Positions 9,561-24,042 are shown, counted from the first letter of the stretch. The stretch is DNA of 64,000 nt from Erpobdella octoculata (GCA_963978895.1 OZ022238.1:46169210-46233209); one strand, 5' to 3'. The notes: generated from the sequence alone by a model not told the origin. Numbers and translations: made by a program.

Positions 9561-12500
9561 TTATAATATTAAGTTTCTTCTGGCAGCAACAGAAGCTCCA
9601 ATTGCAAGTATTTCTTCTGGATCAAATTTTTGGTTTGGTGCTCGTCCAAATATTTCTTCAACCATATCTTTGACCTTTAAAAAAGTAAATTTTAGTTACA
9701 AATATGCTTTTCTGCAGATTTCAGTTATATCAAAGAAATGCTTATAACAAAGTTCCGCTTGTAAAAATTTCTTTCTTACTTTGGCACCGTTAATACAAAA
9801 ACCACTCTGATATAACTAGATTTTTTTGTGGTTATCATAAAAAGAGCTTGAATACCTTTGGCATTTTCGTTATTCCACCAACTAACAAAACTTCATCAAT
9901 GTCCTTCTTAGTAATTTTGGCTAATTCAGTGGCCTTTTTAATGCTCTCTTCACACAAAAGAATTGTCCTTTTAAGCAAATCATCGACAAGGTTTTCAAAT
10001 TCTTTTCTTGTTATCTCCATTTTAAAATATTTATAAACACCATCTAAATCTTTTTCCCATGTCTTGAAATCTTTTATTTCAGTATCTTCCGATAGTCGGA
10101 TTTTAATATTTTCTACTTCAGCGAGATCCGAGAATGACTGCAAATTTAGAATTAGAAGCTTTAATTGAAAACATTCATCACCGAATTACTTCAAATTTTC
10201 ATAAACGACACTAATAATCTAATATTTATTAGGACTAGGTAAAAAACTGTTTAACAATTTAACATCAAAATTCTATAACATGAAAATTTTTTCTAAATTA
10301 ACAATTAATTAACCTGTAGTCCAAGTTTTTCCTTACTAAGGTCCAATAAGCGATCGTCAAAAGATTCTCCATTGAGCATCAAGTCACCAGTCGAATAAGC
10401 TTCCATAAGCCCATTTCTGGATTTGATAATGGAAACCTCAAATTTTCCTCCACCAAAATCATAAACAGCAATCCTAAAAAACCAAAGTATAGTAATAATC
10501 TGATATATCAAACATTTGCAAACAATAATAATTATAACTTGTAAATAAAAATCCACAGCTTGTAACTAACACTTTATCACTAGAAGTAGTTTCATTTGAC
10601 TCAAGCGCAAGTGCAGCAGCAATTGGTTCTCTGATCACATCAATTCGTTCAAATCCAGCAAGTTTGCTAGCTTTTTTCAGTTGCTATTTATTTTAAAAAC
10701 AATTTAATTTGAATTACTAACATTTTTTTATAACAAAACGTTTTGTTATAAAGTAGATAGTTACATTATAATCAGAACTATAACTTGGAACAGTGACGAC
10801 AGCATAATTAACTTTATCTTTAAGCTCCTCTTCTGTTGACGAATAAAATTGAATTTTATTATATTTTTTATATACAATTTTTTAGTGAAATATTTAATTA
10901 CACAAAATTAACCAGCTGAATTCTTTATTTTTTTAAAAAGTTGTGCAGCAATTTCATATGGTTGATATATTCCAATGTGTGGGACTTTGGCCATCGGTAT
11001 ATCATTTTTTCCTTCTATGACTTCGAGTTTTCTGGTTATCCTTTTTTTAAATGATGGTAAATGTTTAAAATTGTAATAATGTTTTAAGTTATCGAAAGTT
11101 TCTGATGTACCGTAAAACGGGAAGTAATTTTGGCCCAAATAATTTTTTTGTTTAAATTGCTTTGACCTTCCATAAAACCGAACAAAAAGGTTTTTCACCC
11201 AAACCAACTTCGGAATGTTAATTTTTATTTTGGTACTTCAGGGAGATTTTGGCCATTGAAAGCCGCATTTGAAAGTATACTATTACAAATTTCTTCGTAA
11301 TAGTTGTGTGTTGAAATGTGGAAATTTATTGAGTTTTTTCTATAGCGCAATTTTTACACACTTTTATTTAATTTGATTTCTCTGTCTTGTGAAGATATTT
11401 TTTATATATTTATAATTTATTTTTCACCACCTTTTAAAATTTTGAAACTTCAGCATAGACTTTAGCCACCCATCAAAACATTTTTCAATAGTTTTCGAAA
11501 CAATTTTATCATGATTTAGAATAATTTAAATAATTTTTCTAAAAAAAATGTTTTTCACTAGATGGCGCTTACGTCCATTAAATGAACTTTTAAGTAAACA
11601 TGACTTTGTCAAAAACTTATTAAATAATTGACTGAAGTATTACTATAAACGATGGTAAAACTATTATTTCATTTAGAGATCGGTTTGAATAATGTAAAAA
11701 TATAAAAGTTTGATTTAAAAATAAAGATTCATGCTTGGACTTGTTTTACATGCCCCACAGAGAGAAACCATCTACCCGCTAAGTTTTCCTTTAACATGGA
11801 CTACTAGGCAGTGTTGGATAAAATCATTTTTGAAAAGATTTGAAATCAAAATTATCAGAAAAAATATGATTTCAAATCAAAATCAATAATTATGAAATGA
11901 TTTTAAATCAAACCCACTTTTAAAAAGTAATTCAAATCATGAAATCAAAATCTTTTTTCTTAAATTTATTAATACACGGTTTGGTTTAATTTAGTTTTGT
12001 TCATTAAATTACCAGCCCGTCAAATATGAAAGTTTTTTTTGTTTTAAAAACGCTCAGATAATAAATAATTAACGATTTCCTTCTCTACCATTATTAAATG
12101 CTTTGGATCAAACCTGGTTCAAGCAAATTAAAATTACTAAATTTCATGCATGCATTCGTAAGACATCTTCATTATCTAGCGATGTTTTCTTTTGAACAAT
12201 AAATCCAACATTGTTTGATGCAATCGGATAACCTCTTGCATAAAACCATTCAAAAACGAAGGAGTTGATAGTACGTCGCCCCAGAACAAAGGCAAACACA
12301 ATACCTACCCCTTTGGTCGGAATGGAAAGGGTAAATACAATGAATATGCTAGGAGTCCTGATCGACGGAAAACTCTCATTCCGGGAACACGTTGACTGGA
12401 TCAACACAAAATGTGCACAGACTTTGTGTGCACTAAGAAGCTTACGGGCTCACGGGCTGTGTGGCCAGGAGCTCTGGACGGTCACGGAGGCGACACTGAT

Positions 12501-15500
12501 ATCCAGGATCACCTACGCCTCTCAATCATGGTGGGGTTTCATAGGTTCGGGAGATCTTAAACGCATCGAGTCAGTCATTAGGAGGGTAACACTCCAGGGT
12601 TTCTTGGATCCCGACCGCCCTGATTTTGTGCACCGCTGCGCCGTGGCGGGTTCAACTCTGTTCAACCACCTTCACGTCCTTCACCATCTTGTCCCAGACG
12701 TCAAGAAATCAGGATATCACCTTCTTCATCGAGCTCACGACAGAGCTATTCCGCATGCAGATTCCATACTCAGAAAAACCTTTATCCATAGATCGTTGAA
12801 CTCAAAATAACTTAAACAATGCCGAACGTTATATTACATTTCTGAAAAAGGCAAGTTAGAGAATTTATTTTAAGTCTTTAACTTTAGATTGTCGAAACTC
12901 GTATTCCTTTTATTTAATTCTTATTTTTATTATTTTATTATTTAAATGTAAACCGCTGTGCGTCATTGTCAGACTGGATAATAAAGATTTACTTACTTAC
13001 TTAATAAGCTTAGGAAAAACTTTTTTTGATTTTTAGGACTGAAGTGTACAATTGCATAATAACCTTTACTACATGCAATCTGATAACCTTTTGCATAATA
13101 AACTTAAAGAAAACGTTTTGGATCTTAAGGACTGATACTGTACAACTTTTATCACACGCCTGCGCCTGCGTGCACTAATTTTAGCAACTGCTTAAGGCTG
13201 ACCTCTGCGGCCGCCACGTTATGCAAAATTGCTAACATACATACATACATAGGAAATTATATATGTAGATGTTTTCAATCAACTTGGATCTAAAATCACT
13301 TAAACGATGAAATGTAACTATTGTTTATTTATCTTTAAAAGTAACAATTTTTCAAACATTGAATTAGTTAATCTGTTTTGTCTTAGAGTTTTAATTGGAC
13401 CTGCAGAACAAAACAATCCTTCGATAGTAATAAAGGCAAATAATACATTGTTACGCTGTTCATATCGCAATCTATATCATCGGCGATTTTCTAAATAAAA
13501 AATATTCGTATAAGTTAGCACTCAAACCGTTTGGCAATGAAAGAGCAGCATAGTAAAAATATTTCATGATTTTGATTTTTGGATAAAATAAAATCGAAAA
13601 TCATCAAAAAATGATTTCAAATCAAAATCACACATGACAAAATGATTTCAAATAAAAAATCGATATGCTGATTTTAAATCGTGATTTGAAATCATTTGAT
13701 TTAAAATCTTACCAAACACTGCTACTAGGCAGGGAGTTGGAGTCGAACCGTGAAGCTTTCACACTCAAGGCTATAACATTTATCGTTTCGTATCGTATCG
13801 TGTGGCCGGCTCCGTAATTGAAAGATTTCTGAAAATTTTTCTAAAAAGTTTCAACAAGAGGACTATGTTGCTCTTTGCATTATGTTTTGTAAATTACGTC
13901 TTTGTGATTTAAGCTCCTCTTTTCCTGGTTGCACGTTTTATGAGAAAACACGCTAATTGCGCTAAAACGTGTTTTCTTTTTAATCCTATTACATGAGTTT
14001 GTAATCTTGACATTTAAGTAGCGATTAACGGCTGATAAATTACATAATTGAATTTAGCCAAAACAGAAATGTCAGATTCAGAAAATAATGACGCAATAAA
14101 TGGTACAATTTTTACTCTAGCCGATGAAGGAACAAATAATATTATTATGTTTAGGGCGATGTAACACAGAAAAACTAATTTTTAACGCTTCTTTTGCTGA
14201 TTTGTTGAAAGAAGTAAATTCAGTTGAAACATAGCAATCGAAATAATCTCTAGTCAAGAAGGAAAAATTAGGCTTTTACAAGAAAGGTTACATGGCCAAA
14301 AAATCTAAATAAACACTGTACAAGAAAAACTCGATTATTCCAAGCTCTCAATAAAATTGAATAGTGGTACTCCATCATATGCAGCAATTACCGCAAAATG
14401 ATTGTTTGTTAATGAAAGAGCAATAAAGGCGTTATAGAATCAAAAAATCTGACCATAAAAAAGGTATGGAAAAAGATATAGCTGCCATTGTGAACATTTT
14501 GGAAATTCGAGATACCGGATTAGACTGAACATTCCAAAAGACTTGAAAAAAATCATACCTAATTTTGGGTATATTTCAATTTTCGTAAAATGTAAAGAAA
14601 GGTCACTAAGGAATAAACTGTTGGAAGCAAAGAAAATACCAAATTGAGAGAACTCAAAATTAGTAATGGAACTAAATACATAGTATAACCAGACGTTACA
14701 ATTGAACAAATAAAATTGTATAGTGAAATGTGGGATGCGGCCAGCATTAAAACAGCTCATGGAAACGCGAAATGGGTTGTCTATGGTCCCATGGACAGCC
14801 CAACACTAAGAAAATGAAAAGAAGGAGAGATAAAATCAAATCAAGCTCCTCAGTTACTAAAGTAAAACAAATTAGTTTCGCCAAAATATTTTACACCAAT
14901 ATTGATTGCATGACAAACTTCAGGAACTTAAAATACGTGCATCGGCACAAGATCCTGAAGTGGATTGGATCTAATTGTGTTGACCGAAATTAATCCAAAA
15001 CAAAGGCAAACAGGGGGGCCAAAAACCTTTCCAGGCCAAAAATGCCTATGCACGACCATAAAAAGTAATCTAAACCGCTGGTGTGATCTTGATGAAATTT
15101 GGCAACACAGGGGAAAAAGTTAAGAAAGTTTGAACTCCCAAATCCGATCCCCCGGCTTAGAAGGGGCAATAAACTTTCCAGGCCATCAAAGGTAATTGTG
15201 TAATAAAATTCAAATTTAGTTTACATAACAACATTTGAAGGTTTCAAACAACTTTTAGTAAATCTATTTTACGATTTATAGGCTAAAAGAAGTTAGGAAA
15301 GAGTATTTGATCTAGAGGGGGGGGGGGGAACTGAGAGCGAAAGAGTGAGCGAGAAAGCGACAGGGAACGGATAGGGCGTGTTTTTTTATTCACCGGGTTA
15401 TCAACCACACTCACCAAAGCTTTTTTAAATTCATCAAATATCTCAGTTACGAGTTTTTTTATTCACTTAGATGAGCCGCTGGTTTAAACCACATTCACCG

Positions 15501-16435
15501 TGGTTTAGTTCAGTGGCTCATCTAAGTGAATAAAAAAACTCGTAACTGAGATATTTGATGAATTTAAAAAAGCTTTGGTGAGTGTGGTTGATAACCCGGT
15601 GAATAAAAAAACACGCCCATAACGACTGGTAGCGAGAGCGCAAGCGGGGAAGGAAACGGAAGCGAAAAAGACAAACATTAGAAGAACCATGAGCAACGCG
15701 GGTACCACGCTAGTAATCTATAATTTGAGAACTCAGTTTTTTGCATTTTTTATTATAACTCTATTAAATATTTACCACGCGATTCTAAATACTTGATATG
15801 TAAAGCATGCAATAGAAAATTCTATGTTTTTATTATAAATTTTTTCTTATAAAAAGATTTATAAATTTTTAAAATTCATTAAACTTTTATTGAATTTTTA
15901 AATATAGATTGACTTATTTTTAAACTGGACCAAGGTTTCGCGAAAGGACTTAAGTACAAATACTCAAGTACACCTATTGTACTTAAGTACGTACTTAAGT
16001 ACATATGTACTCAAGTACTCGTCATCATTGGACCAAACAATCTCCCATTTTATGGTAGTTTCAAATAGATATTAAATTATTAACATTATGTTTTTCAGTA
16101 TTAACTTACATTAATTCCTGAAAGTCAATATCACTGAATTTACGAAACAGTAATTTCTTTATGTCCCATACGCTTTCATCAACACATCGTTCTTGACACT
16201 TATCATATATATCATCTGAATTTATATCCACAATTGAAGAACTTCTTCCTAAAATTGTATGATCTGTATTGTTGCTTACAGCCACACAAGTTTTTGTTGT
16301 TCCAAGATCAATCCCAACAGCGGAACTAAAACAGTAAGTAAACTCGTCATCTTATAATTGTATTCAATTTTACAAAATAATATAAACATACCTTGGTGAT
16401 TTACAATTTGAGTAGATTAAACTCACAGGTTCATC
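9561..16435 (-). CDS. Hsp70-like nucleotide-binding-domain protein, copy B
   Basis: Eight exons: 16392-16435, 16110-16325, 10913-11040, 10765-10832, 10571-10683, 10314-10473, 9856-10137 and 9561-9674. All junctions have AG/GT borders, phases agree, and they give about 374 codons without a stop. Exon 2 carries the phosphate-1 motif [14 protein letters not shown] and the KKLLFRKF block (equivalent of catalytic Lys71 of Hsc70). Exon 4 has AVVTVPS, exon 5 [10 protein letters not shown] (Glu175 equivalent kept) and exon 6 [13 protein letters not shown] (phosphate 2). Exon 7 ends [12 protein letters not shown] (adenosine motif), and exon 8 ends [14 protein letters not shown] and a stop. The protein ends where the Hsp70 NBD ends, so there is no substrate-binding domain. 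That architecture is otherwise known from the ER protein HSPA13/Stch, but orthology is not shown. The Thr204 and Asp206 equivalents are Lys and Glu. The 4.8-kb second intron is full of transposons. No Met exon was identified. Confidence 0.85.
11809..13721. mobile_element. hAT-type non-autonomous element with 8-bp TSD (1913 bp)
   Basis: Exact 8-bp direct repeats CTACTAGG flank the element at 11801-11808 and 13722-13729. Its ends are CAGTGTTGGATAAAATC on the left and, reading inward from the right, CAGTGTTTGGTAAGATT, the CAGTG terminus expected of hAT. Both subterminal regions (11830-11965 and 13555-13715) are packed with AAATCAAAATCAT-type repeats. No hAT transposase is visible inside, and the middle holds a LINE fragment at 12250-13005. 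In block C the central sequence survives (41740-42245) but both hAT ends are gone. Confidence 0.85.
12250..13005 (+). mobile_element. LINE 3' end (CR1/L2-like RT C-terminus), nested in hAT
   Basis: An open frame at 12265-12810 encodes [20 protein letters not shown], then an [12 protein letters not shown] motif and an His-Arg-Ala-His-Asp block before the stop. This is the region following the YADD box in CR1/Jockey-type LINEs. A short 3' UTR ends in GGATAATAAAGATTTACTTA with ACTT repeats as tail. Block C lacks it: there, CTCTTGCATAATAAGCTTAG is continuous at about 41910. This is therefore a 5'-truncated insertion of about 750 bp that happened after, or was lost from, one duplicate. Base composition is clearly more GC-rich than the surroundings. 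Confidence 0.8.
14064..15008 (+). pseudogene. LINE ORF1 plus start of ORF2 endonuclease, decayed (copy in block B)
   Basis: Starts ATGTCAGATTCAGAAAATAA (MSDSENND). Scattered frames give a coiled-coil-like stretch (about 14260-14390), then [20 protein letters not shown] near 14575-14640 and the block [10 protein letters not shown] near 14775-14805, an ORF1-like protein. At about 14865-14995 a further frame reads [13 protein letters not shown] and [10 protein letters not shown], the N-terminal strand of the APE-type endonuclease of CR1/L2 LINEs. Many stops and frameshifts are present. A second copy of the same relic is in block C at 42503-43802. The sequence stops abruptly at the ACTAGC-family repeat. 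Confidence 0.65.
15010..15715 (-). repeat. ACTAGCGGG-family repeat (block B copy)
   Basis: In reverse orientation: head near 15680-15715 (GAGCAACGCGGGTACCACGC), purine-rich core (GAGAGCGAAAGAGTGAGCGA), a G-run of 12 at about 15318-15329, then body sequence CTTTCCAGGCCAAAAATGCC matching, in the other strand, 22100-22240 and 53900-54010. A hairpin MITE interrupts it at 15374-15618. The intact counterpart is 43803-44262. Confidence 0.7.
15374..15618. mobile_element. Hairpin MITE, 245 bp, near-complete palindrome
   Basis: Arms starting GGGCGTGTTTTTTTATTCAC are exact inverted complements for about 100 bp and remain partly paired to the centre (around 15490). The insertion duplicates ATA (15371-15373 and 15619-15621). 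The empty site is preserved in block C, which reads GGAACGGATAACGACCGG at about 44151-44168. The 3-bp duplication could fit a PIF/Harbinger-type insertion preference, but the family is not certain. No coding capacity. Confidence 0.9.
15945..16025. repeat. Cluster of AAGTAC/GTACTT palindromes
   Basis: Repeated ACTTAAGTAC and GTACTCAAGTAC words in both orientations, conserved in block C at 44487-44562. Such dense short inverted repeats followed by ACTCGTCATCATTGG resemble hAT subterminal regions, so this may be a solo end of an old element within intron 2. No matching opposite end was found. Confidence 0.5.
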
Positions 16436-16439
16436 CTAA

Positions 16440-17271
16440 TAAATAATTTAAAACATATCACTGGAAAATTAACTTATAAAAAATGATTACAACAAGAATC
16501 TTTTAAATACAAGAATTCTGAAAAGTTATCGATAAAATTTTTTATGGTTTAGGGCGGCTTTACCGTTCACAGACAATAAAATATTTCTTTTATTTATTAA
16601 GTTATTCAACGTGCCTTCTAAAATTTCTCATTAATCCATTTAACAAAAGGATAACTAAAGTATTACTATAAACAATGTAAAACTATTATTGCATTTAAAG
16701 ATTGATTTGCATAATTTAACAAATAGTTGTTTTAACCAAAAAATTAATTTCAATTTTCTTCTTAGCTTGTAATTTCATTTCAACTAAAACCTGAAGCTTT
16801 ATCTTTACTAAATAGCGTGAAATTTAAAGCCTTTGCACAAACTAAACAGTTAATAAGTTTGTTGAGGCTATAGTATAACAAAAATAGATTTTGTTTCTCA
16901 CCGATTTATAATTTATTCGAAATGAAAAAGAAACAATTTTGTTTAATGAAAAAGACTACAAAACTAACATTTAGGTCATACGTTGTTGACCAGCTGATTG
17001 ATCGACTCAAAGACCATGCTGGTCTCCTCAAAAGGAAAGACAGTTTAGTACTGGACAACATAACTAGACTTTAAGAAAGGTAACTAGACTTTAAGAAAGG
17101 TCGATAACGTTCTTTGTCAATTGAATGTTACGCCTTATAACTGCAAATAACCATCGATAAATTATTTACGTTAACCTAATATAATAAATCATTTATATGA
17201 ATAAATGAAAATGAATATTTGTATTATTTATTTATTTATTTACTCATTAACCTAATTAATAAACCTAATAG
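16440..17271. other. Upstream region of copy B; no gene seen
   Basis: AT-rich sequence, nearly identical to 44980-45790 upstream of copy C. It should contain the missing Met exon and promoter of the Hsp70-like gene, but I cannot define either. 16950-17290 also recurs, more diverged, at 50738-51070. Block B carries a 20-bp tandem duplication (AACTAGACTTTAAGAAAGGT, near 17058-17101) that is single in block C. Confidence 0.6.
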
Positions 17272-18775
<1,504 letters not shown>

Positions 18776-18776
18776 T

Positions 18777-19480
18777 CCGATAGCAATTTATGTGTTTAAT
18801 CCAAATGTAAAAAAAATTTAAAATAGAAATAGTTTTCTAGGCGTGATACGGCTATAACCGAGGCCCATCGATTTTTTCGAATGGCCTCAAAATACCGGAA
18901 ATAAATATGGAAAAAATATAAATAATTTTTTCCGATGGCTTATATTTTGGATCTTAGTTGTTAATAATATTCTGAATTCAAATATGTAAAAAAAATATTT
19001 AAAAAAAAAGTTCTTTAGGTGCTAGACGCTATTGACCGTTTCCCCTATACACCGAATTCCGCATCGGAATTTCCATTGTAATTAGAAAGTAAAACTAAAT
19101 AAATATGTCCGAGCCAAAAGTTTAATTTATTCCGATAGCAATTCATGTGCTTAATCCAAATGTAAAAAAAAATTAAAAAAAAAGTTTTTTAGGCGTGATA
19201 CGGCAATAACCGAGGCCCATCGATTTTTTCGAATGGCCTTAAAAATACCGGAAATAAATATGGAAAAAATATAAATAATTTTTTCCGATGGCTTATATTT
19301 TGGAATTTAGTTGTAAATAATATTCTGAATTCAAATAAGTAAAAAAATATTTTATAAAAAAAAAGTTCTTTAGGTGCTAGACGCCATTGTCCGTTTCCTT
19401 ATACCCCCGAATTCCGTTCGTTTCGTTTAATGCGCTTCAAAAACCCAAAAGGAGAAAATAAAAATATATTCGTTTTTTAA
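18777..19480. repeat. Direct tandem duplication, 355-bp unit, two copies
   Basis: CCGATAGCAATT starts at 18777 and again at 19132. Both copies contain GGCGTGATACGGC, AACCGAGGCCCATCGATTTT and TTAGGTGCTAGACGC. Non-coding; composition suggests decayed repeat sequence. It starts immediately at the end of the microsatellite. Confidence 0.75.
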
Positions 19481-19519
19481 TAATGTAATGACATAAGCCA
19501 AAAATATAAATTTTTCTCC

Positions 19520-20140
19520 AAAAACCGACACACTTTACAGTTGTAAGTGGTGCAGACATAGTTCACATTGGAATTGTTCGACAGCCCATTGTTCCGGTGA
19601 TAGATTTAGATGTGTGCGTGAAAACCAACGGGGAAGGAAACTAGACCGAGAGAGAAAAGAAATAGAAAATTCTCTAATATATATATTAATAATTTTACAC
19701 AAACTTATTCATTATAAGTTTTAATCCCATTGTCTTGAACCAGTAATACGCTACTGTTACTGCGTTTATTTCTTGATAAAGTATTTATTCATAATATAAT
19801 TATGCCAAAAATTTTAAATTTAAATCAAGTAAATAAATTTTATTTTAGTTGTATTTTTATCAATGTCGTTATAAATGAGATTTCTTTCTCCCGTTGCAAT
19901 ACGCTACTGTTTCTCGGTTGATTTCTTGATAAAGTATTTATTCATAATATAATTATGCCAAAAATTTTAAATTTAAATCAAGTAAATAAATTTAATTTAT
20001 TTATATTTGTAAAAATGTCGTTCTAAATGTGATTTTTATATCCTGTTGAAATATCTTTTGTTTACTATCTTTTCGTTGCTAACTTCCTAAATTCGTTGCT
20101 GGCCGAGTCGTTGCTAACTTCATGGCCCTTCCTGGCTGAC
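19520..20140. other. Short Cys-rich relic and a 152-bp tandem duplication
   Basis: At about 19548-19640 one frame gives CKWCRHSSHWNCSTAHC, a Cys/His spacing reminiscent of the PHD-type finger seen at 52900-53030, too short to name. The sequence ACGCTACTGTT with TTTCTTGATAAAGTATTTAT appears at 19748 and 19901, a tandem pair of about 152 bp. No complete gene. Confidence 0.4.
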
Positions 20141-21885
20141 AGATGACTGACTGATAATCAACGCCGAGCTCAAACGCCTCATCCTAGAAACGTGAAATTT
20201 GGAACTTATATTACTTTTATAGCGTAAACATCCGTTAAAAAAGGATTTTTGAAAATTTTGCTCCTGAGGGGAAAAAACTAGAAAACAAACTTTTTTCTAA
20301 AACAATGTATATCTCGAAAACCAAAAATGAGGAGATTTTGAAATTTGGTATATAGATTCTTTTTGAAAAATAAAAAGATACGTGTTTCACCATTTTTTGA
20401 AAATTCGGTTTCCCGGACCTCAAATGTGGGTTGGAAAATTGGGTTATTTGGTTTTTAAAGTAGCTTCTACTCAAAAACTGTTAATGCTACAGGAGTAAAA
20501 ATTAGTATTTAGTTTCTACTCCAAAAATAATGAAATACGTGTTTTAGGATTTTTTGAAAATTTGGTTTCCAGGACTTCAAATGTGGGGTGGAAAATAGGG
20601 CTAATTGTCTTTTATAGTAACTGCTACTCAAAAACAGTAAATACCACAGATGTAAAAATTATTATTTAGTTTTTTTCTTAAAATAAAAATATACGTGTTT
20701 CACCATTTTTTACAAATTTGGTTTCCCGGACCTCAAATGTGGGTTGGAAAATTGGGTTATTTGGAGTAAAAATTAGTATTTAGTTTCTACTCCAAAAATA
20801 AAGATATACGTGTTTTACCATTTTCTTTATAAATTTGGTTTCCAGAACCTTAAATTTGGGCTGGACAATAGGATTACTTGGTTTTTAAAGTAACTAGTAC
20901 TCAAAAACTGTAAATGCTACAAAAGTAAAAATTAGTATTTAGTTTCTACTCTAAAAATAATGATATACGTGTTTCACTATTTTTTGAAAATTTGGTTTTC
21001 AGGACCTCAAATGTGGGGTGAAAAATTGGGTTACTTGGTGTTTAAAGTAACTGCTACTCAAAAACTGTAAATGCTACAAAATAAGGATATATGAAATTTT
21101 GGTTTTCATGATCTCAAATGTGGGGTGGAAAAAGGTTTCTTTGGTTTTTAAAGTAACTGCTACTCAAAAACTGTAAATGCAACAGATTTGGTTTCCAGGA
21201 CTTCAAATGTGGGGTGGAAAATAGGGCTAATTGTCTTTTATAGTAACTGCTACTCAAAAATAGTAAATACCACAGATGTAAAAATTATTATTTAGTTTCT
21301 TTTCTAAAAATAAAGATATACGTGTTTCACCATTTTTTACAAATTTGGTTTCCCGGACCTCAAATGTGGGTTGGAAAATTGGGTTATTTGGTTTTTAAAG
21401 TAGCTTCTACTCAAAAACTGTTAATGCTACAAAAGTAAAAATTAGTATTTAGTAAAATAATGATATACGGGTTTCACAAATTTTTGAAAATTTGGTTTCC
21501 AAGACTTCAAATGTGGGGTGGAAAATAGGGTTATTTGGTTTTTAAAGTAACTGCTACTCAAAAACTGTAATTGCCACAGATGTAAAAATTAATACTTAGT
21601 ATCTGCTCAAAACGACATTGATAAAAATACAACTAATTTGTAAAAAATGGTGAAACACGTATATCTTTATTTTTAGAAAAGAAACTAAATAATAATTTTT
21701 ACATCTGTGGTATTTACTATTTTTGAGTAGCAGTTACTATAAAAGACAATTAGCCCTATTTTCCACCCCACATTTAAAGTCCTGGAAACCAAATTTTCAA
21801 AAAATGCTAAAACACGTATTTCATTATTTTTGGAGTAGAAACTAAATACAGTCAGTCAGTCAGTCAGGACATATTCTTTTATATA
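20140..21885. repeat. Satellite-like element with direct and inverted units between GACTGA/TCAGTC ends
   Basis: From about 20230 to 21610, degenerate units of roughly 150-190 bp repeat, with the landmarks TACGTGTTTCACCATTTTTT, TTTGGTTTCC, CCTCAAATGTGGG and GTAACTGCTACTCAAAAACT. From 21640 to 21860 the same landmarks appear on the opposite strand, so the array folds back on itself. The left edge has GACTGACTGATAATCAACGC (20143) and the right edge AGTCAGTCAGTCAGTCAGGA (21850), suggesting one inverted-ended repeat element. The right edge runs through TATATATATAGATATACTAG straight into the next ACTAGC-family repeat. Confidence 0.65.
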
Positions 21886-21892
21886 TATAGAT

Positions 21893-22360
21893 ATACTAGC
21901 GGGGTTGCTCGGGGTTTTCAGAGGTTTTTTATCCTTTTTCTCTCTTGCTCCCGTTTCCTTCCCCGCTTGCTCTTCCGTTCCCGCTCGCGCTCATTTTCTC
22001 TTTTTCACTCTTTTAGCCTATAAAACGTAAAATAGATTTGCTAAAAGTTGCTTGAAGCCTTCAAACGTTATTACGTAAACAAAATTTGAATTTTATTACG
22101 AAATTACCTTCGATGGTCGTACATAGGAACTTTTGGCCTGGAAAGTTAAGAAGGGAAAAAAGTTAAGAAGGTATGGAATCCTTATCCGATCCCCCGGCTC
22201 AGGGGGCCAAAATACCTTCGGGCCAAAATTGCCTATACATGATCATTGCATAAGTTTTCGAAGCACTGTTTACAATTGAATAGCAGGCATTACTTGCTAA
22301 TGGACTTTTTAATATTAAGAAGTCCATGACTTGCTTCCCAGTCTTGCATAATGTGACCGA
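21893..22360 (+). repeat. ACTAGCGGG-family repeat (start of block D)
   Basis: Head ACTAGCGGGGTTGCTCGGGG, C/T core, then CCTATAAAACGTAAAATAGA, TTGATGGTCGTACATAGG-type sequence and CGATCCCCCGGCTCAGGGGG. Near-identical to 53668-54030, where block E starts. Block D then has about 380 bp extra (22360-22741) between two copies of CCGATTACAAATTATTA, absent from E. Confidence 0.75.
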
Positions 22361-22825
22361 TTACAAATTATTAAAAGTTATTGAAAGTTAGTAGTAAGCA
22401 CTGATCTATTTACAGCATGATCTATATATAGATCAGTGGTAGTTAGTAGTGAGTCTAATCGAATAAAAAAAGATGCGTATTTTTAACTTTTTGATTGTAT
22501 AATAGATTAAACACAAATTTCCAATGTTCACAATTTAAATTAATTAATTATTTATTATGCCTGGTCGGTTTAAGAACCTACATGCTACAATAAGAAAGTC
22601 GGACAACTACCGTACACATCAGCGCACGCAAGGCTCAAGCTTGACCGTCCAGGTGCTATTATACAGACGTCCATGGATGGTCGTACATAGGAACTTTTGG
22701 CCTGGAAAGTTAAGAAAGGGAAAAAGTTAAGAAGGTTTGGAATCCGATTACAAATTATTAGGAGATAGATGGCGCGGGAAAGCGACCGGAATCGGGAAAG
22801 TGACTCTATCAGAGGTCAGAGACGC

Positions 22826-24042
<1,217 letters not shown>

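Noticed and set aside
10908..11207. 99-codon frame as a single-exon protein
   Set aside because: Its first 55 codons are intron-2 sequence shared with copies A and C; splice sites and homology define the real exon as 10913-11040.
9561..16435. Direct assignment to HSPA13 (Stch)
   Set aside because: Only the NBD-only architecture is shared. Phosphate-2 residues differ, no signal peptide was found, and no phylogeny can be run here.
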